NCBI GenBank assembly: GCA_023846275.1
Contig: CM043875.1
Span: forward strand, 25,524,851-25,588,850
From: Vanilla planifolia
Lineage: Eukaryota; Streptophyta; Magnoliopsida; Asparagales; Orchidaceae
Length of the DNA stretch: 64,000 bases
Reading direction: 5' to 3'
Below the pieces are notes generated by a model. The model did not search any database. It worked only from the letters and a program-made list of their open reading frames with translations, and was not told the origin of the DNA. Below are positions 49,200-61,703 of the stretch, in pieces. Each line of letters begins with the position of its first letter. Within the stretch, counting starts at the first letter, position 1. The position numbers and the translations under genes were made by a program.

Positions 49200-51110
49200 T
49201 TATATTGTAGGATATTACATGATCATATTTTATGATCAAGCAAGAGAACCAATCAGATGAACAAATTTTTTATATAAGATTGTCATATAAGTATGATTAA
49301 GACATCTTACTAATACAATATAGTGTAGTCGATACATCTTCGTGGTGGGTCTGAGTAATTTGATAAGTAAGGAAAGGGTTGATCGCAATATGATCATAAA
49401 GTATCATATGATACGTCACTTAAAAGAAAAAATAAACTTGAGCAAAATATGAACATGCATAAAACTGAGCTAAGAATTATATAAAATAATCAAGCCATTA
49501 TATTAGACCAGTAATGCACAAGAACAATCAATGAAGATAAACAACACTGTATCGTATAATATAAAATCAATGAACATATAAGTATGACAGTGTAAATTCT
49601 AACACACAGTCATACAACTACGATAGGAATAATGTATCAACATGACAATGTGTACTTAACATGGAATTATAGAAATATTAGATCGTATAGTATGATAGAA
49701 GTGTATTATATCATATGATCACAATAGCAAAAATGAAGTGGCTTAGTAAAAAGCATTCAAAGAAAGATACCTTAGATTAATTATAATATAATAAACTAAT
49801 TGTAATCATACAGTAAAGACATATGAGCATACTATATAAGGTTTTTGTCAGTTATGACTTAGTAAAAAGATCTAGAAAATGGATGATACAAGTTGTAACA
49901 GTCATCATGTCTACCCTAATCAAGATAGAAAAATTAGGTTCTTATAAGTGTAAAGATAAATAAGAAAGACCCAATTTTGCTAATAAAATTAATCGAGAAA
50001 TTTTGGGTTTGTCATGAGAAGAAGGTGATAAGAGCCAGGAGAATATGAAAGAGAGGTGAAGGAAAGATTGTGGCTCCTAATATCATACAATATAATGGTC
50101 TATATCATATGATATGATTAGCTTAAACTCTTTGGGGTAATGGGTCATAAAGATATGTTATTAGGTTATGCAATGTTTATTGAAGGGATCATACTAGACA
50201 ATTTCTTAGGTCATATTATCATAAGAAGAATTTATGTTATAAGTTAAGCTACAAAATTCATTGCACAAGGATGATATATGTATTGTACTTATATAATGGG
50301 TTGAGCTATTAGGTTCATCATATAAAAATGATATGGGAATCAATCTTATATGATGGAGTTATGGCATAAAACATATATTCATACTAATATAATTGTGGTA
50401 ATCATATTAGATGAGTTGGTTAAGTTTGTATTAGTATGATGCATGGAATCATATTAGATGATAGAGATAATGATTTAATTATGACATCAGATGAGTCTAT
50501 TAAAAGGTTGTATAAAGAGTCCTATATGAAATGTCATATAGTATGACTAAGTTGATCATATTGGGTAATCGGTTAGAACTATGGATAAAATGATTGAAGT
50601 CCAATGAGAGAAGAGACTGTGTTCGAACTTGTAAATGAGTATTATTGTAAGTTTGATGACTTGGTGATAAATTAATAGTGAAAATTTTTGAAATGATCAA
50701 AGGAGATCATATTATGTGAAGAGAGAAATAGTACATTAATCATATAATATGTTGAGATAATCATAATAGTATAATTGGTTAACAAGATAGTAGCATAGAG
50801 AAAGAGAATAGGAATCATACAATATGACGTTATGGGTCATATTGAATCATCATTGAGTAATATAAATTATGCTAAAGTAGTGGAGAATTGTATAATACAA
50901 TCTTAATGACCATGTGGTACATTCAAAATTGACATTGATAACAAAGCATAGGTTTGAGAATTAGATAATATAATCATGGGATTTTACATATACAATAAAG
51001 TTTAAAATGCTTATTTTTTTACAAACTATGCAATACAATGTAAGTAATTCTATAATATGATTAGAGCAATCATACAAGTATGATTTTGGCTAGTAACTTA
51101 AGGGTTTAAA
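49200..51110. repeat. Array of degenerate palindromic ATCATA..TATGAT motifs, block 2
   Basis: Many motif copies lie at irregular spacing, for example GTCATATAAGTATGATTA near 49273, GATCGTATAGTATGATA near 49682, TATCATATGATATGATTA near 50102, GTCATATAGTATGACTA near 50531 and AATCATACAAGTATGATT near 51069. Some copies keep CG where others have TG or CA, suggesting that the ancestral motif contained CpG and decayed by deamination. Confidence 0.6.
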
Positions 51111-51172
51111 AAGAATTAATATGATTTTAACTACTTACTAAATATGCCAAATATAGTATATATATTTGACAA

Positions 51173-51203
51173 TTACACACACACACACACACACATATAT
51201 ATT
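51173..51203. repeat. Compound (CA)n(TA)n microsatellite
   Basis: A CA run followed by a short TA run, seen directly. Confidence 0.95.
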
Positions 51204-52099
51204 ATAAGAAATCATGAAAACATAGAGATTAAAAAAGTTAGTCAATTCTTAGATTTAGATAAATAAACTTAGAAAGTGTGATATAAAGATATTAATAAAT
51301 TATTTTTTATGTTATCTATAAAATACTATTCTTCTCATGATATCTTTGATTTTAAGTATCAAGAAAATTTGAATATCTTTTATTCAAATCTGATAATGAC
51401 ATAATTACTTTTATAGATTGTCATATTTTTTATATCACCATATTATGAGATATCTTATTTACGTGTTATTTTTTTATGACATTGTATAACAAAGATATTG
51501 AAATACAACATAATAAGAAATTCATCCATTGTACTAAGTGTTGGCACAATGGTTAGTTTTTTATCTCGTGATGGATTTCTTTACTATGTGCATATTTGAT
51601 CTATATAAACTTGGTATAGTGGTGTTTGACTAGATTATTTGTGTTATAATTAGATTATTTATTTATATTGGTCTTTTATTTAATCATTATAGTTAAATAG
51701 TTTATGATTGGATTTTATCTCATAGTCAAATTTTCACCTAAGATTTTTATGTTCACACATATTAATATAAATGCTCATAACATCTACATTTTATAATGAT
51801 TAATTAAATAATGAGGTGGGGCCTTGACATAAGTGTCACTAACAATATCTTACAATACAACGTAATAATAGTGCTTAAAAATAATCAGTTGAAGGGTGTT
51901 GTGTAATATGACGATTAATAATGTATAGTATAATAAAGTTAAGAATAGCATCATAAATGAAATTATTTGTATGACATAAGAGGAGTGATCATATTATATC
52001 AATACAATTTTGATATCATAACAATATGATAAATATAACTTAAGACAAATGTAAACAAGGGTGAGAAATATATAATACAAAGCTGGTTATCAAACAAGT
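51204..52099. other. AT-rich repeat-like DNA leading into the dispersed repeat
   Basis: More scattered ATCATA/TATGAT words are present (for example near 51990-52030). No gene seen. Confidence 0.4.
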
Positions 52100-52560
52100 A
52101 TGTTTAGAAGAAATTTTGTAGAACTTATAATCCAAAAGGAAAATGACTAAAACCCTAATATAAAGGCAAGTTTAATCATTAAAAAACCCTTAAAATGGAA
52201 GTTTAGAAGATAAAAAGGTATCTATATGAAGGGACACAACTGTTAGAAATATTTGAAAGGCTAAGAATGTAAATAGTCTAAGGGAATGGCCATAGCTTGT
52301 AGAGTTTTCTTTTGAGAAATTTAAGAGATCCAATATTCAACTATAGATAATAAAGGAAAGAGAAGGGCAAGTGAAGGGATTCTAAGAGATTTTTAAAGAA
52401 GTTATGTAAGAGGCAAAGGTAAATCCCAAGGAAAAAACTCTCAAGTACTATAGTAATTAAAAATTGGAGCAAAGATCCAAGGTTGATGGGACTCCTATAT
52501 CAACTTAAAAGGTTGACAAAACTTACTCATAGTGTATACATTTGATATAATGTATATTAT
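52100..52560 (+). repeat. Dispersed direct repeat, copy 2 (partner 28361-28790)
   Basis: Same orientation and order of landmarks as copy 1: AAGATAAAAAGGTATCTATATGA, ACTGTTAGAAATATTTGAAAGG, CTAAGAATG, AAGATCCAAGGTTGATG, AAGGTTGACA, and ATTTGATATAATGTATATTATAA. Both copies follow an array of the palindromic motif. Confidence 0.6.
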
Positions 52561-53690
52561 AAGCTAGAATATTTATTGATTTAAAATACACCAAATAAAA
52601 GATGCTTTTGTATATAAGACTGATGTGATATATAATATTAGGTTAGAAGTCTAAAATTATATATGAAAAAAAGTAAATGAGAAATGCTTTCCATTATTTA
52701 TTATAATAATATTATGCTTGCTTTGTCTTATATTTTGATTAGTACATGCTAAATATTTATCACATATTGATTTGATATATGATTTATTTGAGCATGATAA
52801 TATCATATCCTTTTAGTTACATATTAAATGATTATAATGTTCTATGTGTTACAAAACAAAAGAGATGACTAACAAAATATTAATATAAATAAATTAAAAA
52901 AGATGTAACAAAGTGATACAATATAACAAGCATCAATGATAGTTTTTTAAAGAAAACTTGTTATCCAAAATAACATTTCTTTAAAAGTAAGTATTTTTAT
53001 TTAGAATAACATTTCTTTGGAAATAGCACCACTACTTGAAATAGAATTTCTCCAAAGTGTTGTAAAGACATTGTTGGCTAATCTAAAATAAATATTTTAA
53101 ATTTATAAAATAAAAAAGGTTAAAAAATTTATATAATTTCTTAAAAAGAAAACTAGATTATAAATGAATCCAAAGAAAAAGAGTGATAATAAGTCTTTTA
53201 CTAATTTATATCATTATTGATATAGACTATGCATGTGGTGACCTAATAATACTTATTTTATATTATGCTATATACTTTTGCCATTAAGCCAATATTATTT
53301 AACTCATACCTATTTTTGGCATAACATTTTTTAGTCAAAAGAAGGCAATTCATAAGACTATCATGGACTTAGACCTAGTATATGATGATATAGAAGATGT
53401 CATTATTGTCATTAAATGTGTAATTTTATATTTATTTTATTTGAGTCAAAAATAATATATAAAAAATTTATTTGCATTGATATTGTATGTACATGTGCAT
53501 TAAAAAACAAAAAATTGAGGCTTCTATGCAATTAATAAAAATGCTTTTATTACTTGATTTCAAAATGATAAATGTTTTCTTCTACTATAATTTTTATAAA
53601 AAAAGGAATAATTATTATATGTTCTTAAAGTGTTAAGAGAAAAGAGAAAAAAAATAAACATCGTGATATCAAAATTCTATAATGATGATA
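52561..53690. other. AT-rich intergenic DNA with short inverted-family repeats
   Basis: At 52961-53060 the word CAAAATAACATTTCTTTAAAAG recurs in variant form. It matches, in inverted orientation, the repeats at 54820-54990. Confidence 0.4.
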
Positions 53691-54819
53691 AAGGGTTGTC
53701 ACAAGTATCTCATTGGATCTCCTTATTCGGATATAAGTATGTTTTTTTCTCAAATGACATCTTAACATCTCAAGACCTTAACATCTCATATCAACACTAA
53801 ATTCACACTCTTAGTACCTAAAATAAGATAATTCATTCCAATACATGTCTACTTAGAAGCTTGTTAGGAGCCACTCATTTTATGATTACTCTCTTAAGAC
53901 ATCACTTAACATTCATTTTTTATTCTCTTCAATCCTAAGTGTTATAATGTATAATCAATGACCCTCTTACTTCTTAATCAAATCGTATTGAAGTATTAGA
54001 CTATTTGATTAAGGCATCCCTCTCATAGCTCTAATACAACTCCTATGACAACCCTCGTTAGCCTTTCGCATGTTCAATGCCATGTCATTTATTTAATTTG
54101 ATTTTAGTTTAGTTTTGAAGTATATATTTTATAAATAAAATCACGAAAAAATCATTTAAAGACTTATTTCTTTCCCAACTTTGAAAATTATTTTTTAAAT
54201 ATAAAAGAATAAAATCATTACTATTTGAAAATCAAAATAGAAGCAAGTTATAAAACCTTCACATTTCTTTTAAAAAATGAGTTCTCACATAATAGTAAAA
54301 ATACTAAAATTAATACATGTACTAAGTCATGCTCAACTCAATTAAGTCCATACTACTAAAATATAAAAAAAGCTATCATGATAATATTAAAATTATAAAA
54401 GAAATATGACTATTCACTACACAAGATAGCACATGATCGATTAGTCTTACTATTCCCTCATATTTCTATTATCTCAATCATTATAACCTAAACTATTAAG
54501 CTACAAAATACATTGAGCCAACCATTACTAGCTCAATGATAAAAAAAATATGACATGAATATAAAATAATCAATTCTTGGGTCATTTCATATATTATGTT
54601 TATATTATATAATGAGCATTTGAATAATATATGATAATAATAAAGCCTATATTATCTATACTATTAAATTTATTTAAAATATCATTCTTCTCTTATAAGA
54701 AATTCTTTAAATTTCTTTTAACTCTTTTCATGTCCTTTTCTCATTTTCATTTTTTTACTGTTAATGGGATCTAAGTTTAAGACTTAATCATATTTTTTAA
54801 ATCAAATCAAATTTGGCGT
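53691..54819 (-). repeat. Fragments of minus-strand LTRs
   Basis: GGGTTGTCACA ends at about 53702. A decayed reversed primer binding site (GCTCTAATACAACTCC, 54028-54043) precedes TATGACAACCCTCG near 54047. These look like the right end of one leftward LTR and the left end of another, whose remaining extents are unclear. Confidence 0.35.
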
Positions 54820-54990
54820 ATTTAGTGATATTATTTTGGATACCCTAATCATATCTATTTTTGTATTAATTCTAGAGACATTATTTTGAAAAATAAGCTT
54901 ACTTTTAAAGATATTATTTTGAATAGTGAATCATTTACTTTCAAAAATATATTATTCTAAATAGTAAGTTATCATCTTAAAATAATTATT
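54820..54990. repeat. Degenerate tandem repeat of about 40-50 bp
   Basis: Variants of GATATTATTTTGAATAGTGAA recur near 54824, 54873, 54911 and 54950, alternating with TTACTTT(T/C)AAA. The same family appears inverted at 52961-53060. Confidence 0.5.
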
Positions 54991-55364
54991 GTTGATTCAC
55001 TTTTCAAAATTATACTTAATCATATTTTACTTATTTTTGTTCTTACTTTATCATTTTTTTCTTTCTCTTTCAAATCATGTTAAAAAGCAACAAATTGAAT
55101 ATTTTTAATAAAATCAATAGCACCAATGTAACGTGTTTATATAACATAGCATATCATAACAATACAAGCAATAGTAATAAACCTTGAGTTATTTTATGAT
55201 GGAAAGTTTCCTAACATAGTCTATAAGTAATCATTTCAATAACATATGAAGCATATATAGTCATGATAGAAAACCCACCTACTATAATTTCATATAAAAT
55301 TGACTAACCTTGAAACATATGTTGAAATGCATTCTTTTACACAATCCTTTTCCTTATCTTTTTG

Positions 55365-55391
55365 AACTACAATACTTGCTACAATACCTAC
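55365..55391 (-). other. Decayed primer binding site (reverse orientation)
   Basis: ACTTGCTACAATACCTAC corresponds to the reverse complement of a TGGTATCAGAGCAA-type site. It directly abuts the LTR to its right, showing that the element is transcribed leftwards. Confidence 0.5.
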
Positions 55392-56004
55392 TATAACACC
55401 ATTTTCCAGTTTCTTCAAATTCTTTGCCTGACAGCTCATAAATGTCAAGCCCCCACCTAAAACAGTACCATTATATCACAAAATTAACATCAGAGTCGCC
55501 AAATACATCATCTAAGTGAGGACAAATAACAAAACCCAAGGTGGGGACCTGACGGTGAGACAAACACCAACTCTCAAAATCCAAAGTATATATATAAAGG
55601 CATGTTTTAAACATTTAATCCCACCAAAACTTTCCCTCTCTCACACATCTCTTGAAAATGACTCTTCTGTAGCAACACCATTCCCATCTCTCGATACAGT
55701 GGTTTCATAACCTGTGATGTAAGCACTAAATGAGATTTACAAATCTCAGTAGATAAATCCACATAGTTAACCCAATATAAATGAAAATACATACCATGAA
55801 TAGTACAAATGAATCATATGTATAAAGATAAAACCATACCAGATGTCATATATATTAGATAAATGAAACAACCATAAAAAAATGCCAGTTCCTTATATAG
55901 TGTGTTATTACCAGGCCCAATTCCCTTTGATGTATTATCCTCTGGATCCAATAAAGCAAATGACCTCCAACCAAGCATATAACACTAGGTAAATATTTGA
56001 CCCG

Positions 56005-56185
56005 AAGATCGATACCCTGTAATCCAACACGCTGGGCCTAATGCCACCAGGCAAGTATGGTACCATACCCTGCGATCCAACACGCTGGGCCTGGTGTAGT
56101 CATCATGGAGTCATAGCACATAACACTATGCAGATATCTGATCCAAAGATCGATACCCTGCGATCCAACATGCTGGGCCTAGTGG
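56005..56185. repeat. Three copies of a CCCTGCGATCCAACACGCTGG repeat inside the LTR
   Basis: ATACCCTG(C/T)(G/A)ATCCAACA(C/T)GCTGGGCCTA occurs near 56012, 56068 and 56154, with variable spacers. The first and third copies are also preceded by GAAGATCGAT or AAAGATCGAT. CpGs are largely kept. Confidence 0.85.
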
Positions 56186-56715
56186 TGAAGATAATGTTCT
56201 CTGGGAATCCCATTTTTATTTGCTACCATTTCAATCATAATTCCAAACAATTATGCCATATCAAAAGACCTTTCTTTTCATATTGTTTATTCATTTTTAT
56301 TTCATTATCATACCATATTATTTCTTCCTTTTCAGTTTTCATACAAATGCATAAGTAATTCATACCATACTATTTCTTCCTTTTTATGCCATAAACATAT
56401 GCAACTATCAAAATACTATAACAGTAAGAAAAGCATGTAAAAACATCTAATATTGTGCTACATCACTGGGTTAAGAATTTATCTACCTGGATTTGTTGTA
56501 CCAAATTTTCTTGTCCACTTCTAATTGATTTTCTTGATGTCCTACAAGGCCATAGTGCAAACATAATCAAGTTAAAATATGCTTATTTGCCAAAAATTAC
56601 TTTCTAAAAATTATTCCCAAATAGTTAAAAATTCTGCTTTCTAAAAGCTTTCCCAAACAGCCAAAAATCCAGCTTCCTGAAAGCTTTCCCAAACAGCTTT
56701 CCAAAATAAATCTGG

Positions 56716-56945
56716 CTTACGCGGGCGCTGGACCGCCCGCACCCGACGCTGGACTGCCCGCGCCTGACGCTGGACCGCTCGCGCCGAAAAGCTTTCTAAA
56801 AGCTATTTCCAAACATGAATAGTCCAAATTCTTAATTTCCACTATTTGTTTCTCGCTGGTTTTCCGTCGCGTGGACCGGCCGCACCCAGCGCACCCGGTT
56901 CAGCGACGCGACCCAGTCCAAAGCGTGGACCGGTTCACGCTATAT
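56716..56945. repeat. GC-rich GCTGGACCGCCCGC repeats and palindromic words
   Basis: GCTGGACCGCCCGC-like words recur three times at 56725-56785. AGCGTGGACCGGTTCACGCT near 56921-56940 is a palindrome with one mismatch. Probably LTR regulatory sequence around the transcription start. Confidence 0.7.
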
Positions 56946-56946
56946 T

Positions 56947-57007
56947 TATATATATATATATATATATGTTTTTTTTTTTTTTTTTTTTCTCTCTCTCTCT
57001 CTCTCTC
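56947..57007. repeat. (TA)n-T(n)-(CT)n compound microsatellite
   Basis: TA run, then about 20 T, then CT run, seen directly. Confidence 0.95.
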
Positions 57008-57641
57008 CTGTACGTCCGGCGAAACCGAACCCTTTCGCCGGCGCTGAATCGGCCGTTTCACGTGTTGTGTCGGTCGAATCCAGCTCAGCCTCCACCATCT
57101 CGGTCTCCCCTGCTCACCGGAAAGCTTTACACAACCCCGACGGCAAAGAAATTTTTTCTTACCTTATGGAAACCTCGCCGACCTTCACCATCGCGTGCCG
57201 AAATTCCTTAAAGAGCTCGGCGGCTGCTATCGGAATCTCGTCCTTAAGGAAATTCTCGCAGCAGTCACGTTTGTTGCAGAACCTCGCACTCCGAAAATTA
57301 AAAGTCGCATGCAGTCGAAGTTTCCGTTCACCCGATTAGCATTATAAACGCTGCAGAAATGTGTCAAATTCTCGTTAGGGAACTACCAGGTCGGCTCTTT
57401 TGCACAAAACCCCCTACAAATGTATTATTTGCAAATATATCCTCCGCCAAATCGAATTTGAACTGAGCCGACATTTAAAAATTACAATTCTATCATCGAC
57501 GTTACAAATTTATCCCAAATCTTTAAAAATTCATAATTTATTCATGAGAGCTCCAAAAATTTAAAATTTAACATCGTTGGATTCATCACAAAAAGCTCTT
57601 TCTTTTAAGCAAATAAAATAAAGAAAACTAAGGCTGTTACA

Positions 57642-60600
57642 ATAAAGTTCTTCTAAACTTTGATAACACGTTTTCTCTCTCTTTCTCTCTTATTCTTTCC
57701 TTTATTCTCTTGAATAGTAGAAATTTCTTAATTTTGTCAAAAGTCATACAATCGCCTCACAAAATGGTTGCAAACTTTGAATGGATGCCTCCTCTCCTTC
57801 CTGTCCTTTCAAAATTGATGATTTATTTTTTATTTATGTTACCAACATCTGGGTTCTCCTACTATTTGATTGGTTAGAGGTTTTGAAAAATAAAGAAATT
57901 ATAGGAATTGCTTAAATCCCTATTAAATCAAAACATAGAAGATTATGATATTCCTTACATTGTTTAATCAATTTAACTGTCAAAAACTTGTTGGCTAATT
58001 TTGTTAAAATCTTCTTAATGAGATGTACCTTTTTAAATTCTATATTTTTTTTGGCAAAATTTAGTATTTCTAATAATTTTTTAAACTTAAAATACTAAAA
58101 TAATTATTTAATTATTTTCTTTAAATCTCCTTCAACTCTTAACTCCATGCTTATCACACCTTTTTTTTTATCTAGTAAAGTTTTGTTAAGCTTATTATTT
58201 TAAGCTTTATGTTCCCATAAATTTTCATATTTTTTAAGTCTATTTAATTTTTTATTAATTTTTTAGATTTGTTTAAAGTTTTAAATAATCACTATTATCT
58301 TCTATTCTCCATTTTAATACTTAAAACAATCTAATTTTTATTGACTTAGCATTTTTAGCTTCTAAATAATTTGTATACCTGATTTTTTAGTTTACTTCCT
58401 TTCTTTGAGTTATCACAAATTTTTTTAGAGATATATAATTTCTCAGATAATTATAAAATTACTCCTTAAAATTTTAAATAATTAAAAATAATTATAAACT
58501 CAATTGTTTTATATTTTGGATGATAAGAATGCTCTTTCTTTGGGATCACCAATCAACCTTGAGATCATTATTTTATATTATTTTAAATATTCAATAGTTT
58601 AAAATTTTCAAAAGAAATTATTAAAATATTTACTCATACATGTGAGATGTTACAACAATGTCATTGGAGATCTTATTCAATTATCTTTCAAGTTCCTTCA
58701 ATCATTTTTTTCTCTAAATCCCAAGATAAGCATTCACTTTTCTTGCTTGATTCTTTACCATCTCACTATCTTATACAATTTTCAAAAAAAAGTTGCAAAA
58801 GAACACCTTTACTATTAAATGCAATCATTTTTAGTTATCCAAATGATAGATATTAGAAGAATAGAACAATTTGATTTGATGAAGTTTTGATAACAAATCC
58901 TTTCCTTTTTTTTTCATATTAGGGGAAATAGTAAAATCTAAGAGTTTTGTATTTGAAATTTTAACTCTAGCAAATAGACTCCAAATGCTAGGAAACATCG
59001 CAAATTGATTGCCAAAAAGCTTCTTAATAATCTTATGTTTAGAATTTTTTTGTCTCAAGTTATTAATTGTGAGTTTTGTTTTGATTAAAAATTATGGTTT
59101 TGCATGAGTTTACTCTTAGCCTTAGAATCCATATCAACTTTATTCAAATGTTTTGAGATTTTCAAAGGTTTATTTAAATTACGAAGGAACAACTTTTAAA
59201 CTCAAAAGTTTTTTATTTTTTTTATTTTCTCATGTTTTTGTTTTCCAAAATTTGTCAAGATTCAAAACAAAATTTAGTGTATTACATTGTTTCTTCATTT
59301 TTTTCTCTTCTTTCACCTCTTTTATCAAATTTTTCACTATCACCCTCAATGGAGTTCTTCTACCTCATCATGGCAGCACCTTATCACCAAGCTAAACTAT
59401 TTTGTTAGCTAACCACTTGGGACAACTAATATAGATTGCTTCATGTGATCAATCAACCACAAGGGAATATCATTATGAGCAAATAACTTATGTTGTACTT
59501 TTTAATGGTTGTAGTGTCTTCTTCCTATTTTGATCATCTAATGTTTATCTAAATAAATGATGGTTAATATTCTACTTATATTGGTGTTGCTCTATATGGG
59601 AAGACATGGAGATTTTTTTTTCTTAATTCCTTTTTCTTCTTTGCATATTTTCCAAATATTATCTGATAGCACAAGAGATGTCTCCATTTTTTAATCATGT
59701 ATGGTAATAAAGGTTAAGCAATGGAATAATGTTATCATTGTTAAAAGCTCAAATTCAATGATTTATTTATTGTTCTTCTTTGTTTACTTGTTTTCTTTGT
59801 TAATTTTGTTTGTTTTAAATCAGTTAAATCTCAATTGTTCTTGTTCATGTAAATATTAGGCCTTTTTTCATTAGAAACTTTCCGTAAAACTTTATTAAAT
59901 TGAAGGCCAAAAAATGTCCATCTATCATAATGCAATTGTAGTCCTTAAGAAATCTATTTTAAAAATCATTTTGATGTTCAATGTTGAGTATTTTTTTGGT
60001 TATCTTCAATTTTCTATATAGTTGTCATATTTTATTTATGTGATGAATATAATCTATCATGTAAATATCATGATAATGTTGTCTATCTTTTGTTGAATAA
60101 GTTTAGTTTTTGAAAATACACTAATATAACTTGAAAATTATAATGAATATCTACTTAAAGTTTGAGCTATACTAACCTACACTATTAAATCTTTCTAATA
60201 TTTCATTAACCTTAGTCCCCTTAGTTTCAATACCTCATAAATCCACCAAATTCACTTGATTGCCACTTCTAAAAGCTTACTGCTACACACTATCCATATG
60301 GTATTTTACAAAAATTTCAAAAACCCAAACTAAAGATATCATATTAACTACAACCTCTTCCCTATAATGATCTTATTTCAAGTTTAGTATTTTTCCACAT
60401 TATAAGGTTTGGGAGTGTATTGCCAATTGTTAGCATTTGATGCACCTTAATTACTCTATAAAAAAAGAATTAATACATTGGGGGAAACATGTTAAATCAA
60501 CTTTTTGCATATAACTTGATAAATCATTATTGCATCATTCCATTAGCTCAACACAACTATAATTAGTAGGTTGATATGGGTACTACCTGATGCTTTTGAG

Positions 60601-61249
60601 TCAAAACCTTTTTGCACTGTATGTTGGCATATCATCAATGGTTTTACATACTTTGCGCATTAACTATCTTAGATAATTTCATGTAGATAATTCCATGCAA
60701 AGTGCCTGCATTAAATGAATGATTTGAAAGATCCATAAGGTGGCATCAACTTATTCGACACTACAAGGGATAAGCAACATAGAACAAATATTTAAGAAAA
60801 ACATATCAAACTTAGGAGTTATAGGAGATAGTTGTTAAAGATTAAATATACAAGCCACCACTAAGTGCGTGCTCTAGGCATTGCATATTGTGATATCTTT
60901 GCTCTTAAACTTCAGCAATCCCTCTTGTGTGAAAGCACTTGCCCTAATGCTTCCTCTTATATTATCTTTTATGCTCAAGAGAAAAACCATACTTTTGATT
61001 ATCGAACTATAACTTCTCTTGTAAAGTCTTCTACTATATTTGCAAATGCATAACAAGTATGAGATTCATTCAAGACATCGTGCAAACGTTCAAGCAAATG
61101 ATGTTTTTTCATTTTTTTTGGTGGTTTAAACATAAAATCTATTCTTATGAACATTTTGTATGCTATCACTTCAAAAGTTTGAATCGTTAGACTTGCTTTT
61201 GGATTGTACGTCATCCACATCTTAACATTGGATTGTACTTCATCCATCC
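57642..61249. other. AT-rich intergenic DNA
   Basis: T-rich with no supported gene. Around 60865-61247 there are frames of 60-82 codons on both strands (for example a reverse frame with FKPPKKMKKHHLLERLHDV) in less AT-rich DNA. No family is recognised, and it could be an old retroelement or gene fragment. Confidence 0.4.
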
Positions 61250-61703
61250 TGGCCGTTCATCACGCATCATTTTTTTACTCCCCCGATTTGTGGAATTTGA
61301 CCATCATCCTTCCTTCCAACCGGGGTTCGTTAAGACGGTTTAACGTTTCTCACCGGTAATTAATAAACGATCCAAATACTTACGGTCGGAGAAATTTTCA
61401 CAATCTATCCCTCATCAAATAACCGCTCTTCTTCCAACGGCTTGTTCTACGTTCTACAACTGCCAGCTCCGTTATAACGGTTTCAACTAATCGTCAGGTA
61501 GTTGGCCGACTTGCCAATGCCACGTGAAAACTTTACCGCCAACGAAGGTGCCACTAATCATGATTTAAAGATTTGTTAACAATAATTACGTTTATATTTG
61601 TATTTAAAGTACTTGGTGGTATTTAAAGCAGAGATCTTCTTGGAGGGAGCATCGTCTCGGATTTGGACAGGGGCGATAAGGGAAGGAAGAGAACAATCCG
61701 TAG
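61250..61703 (+). promoter_or_regulatory. Promoter and 5' UTR of the F-box/MYND gene
   Basis: Composition becomes balanced and CpG-containing about 450 bases before the start codon. A G-box CACGTG lies at 61521-61526 and TATA-like words TTATATTTG and TATTTAAAG lie at about 61590-61612, putting the likely transcription start near 61620-61640. The G-box is a known bZIP/bHLH target; regulation by light or stress would be inference. Confidence 0.5.

Larger units (their letters stand above)
55392..57641 (-). repeat. Ty3-gypsy-type LTR, about 2.25 kb, relatively young
   Basis: The ends are TATAACACC (decayed TGTAACACC) at 55392 and GGCTGTTACA at 57641, the inverted TGTAACA/TGTTACA termini common in plant gypsy LTRs. 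Orientation follows from the primer binding site at its left edge and a TA-rich TATA-like stretch on the minus strand near 56942-56966. The right half is GC-rich with many CpGs, unlike any other repeat in the window. Forward frames here (56041-56358, 56846-57211, 57067-57339) contain no recognised domain and span the microsatellite and low-complexity DNA, so they are not called as genes. The internal region and partner LTR to the left were not identified. Confidence 0.6.

Noticed and set aside
56846..57339. Forward frames of 121 and 90 codons as genes
   Set aside because: They lie inside an LTR, and the longer frame runs through the TA/T/CT microsatellite; no recognisable domain.
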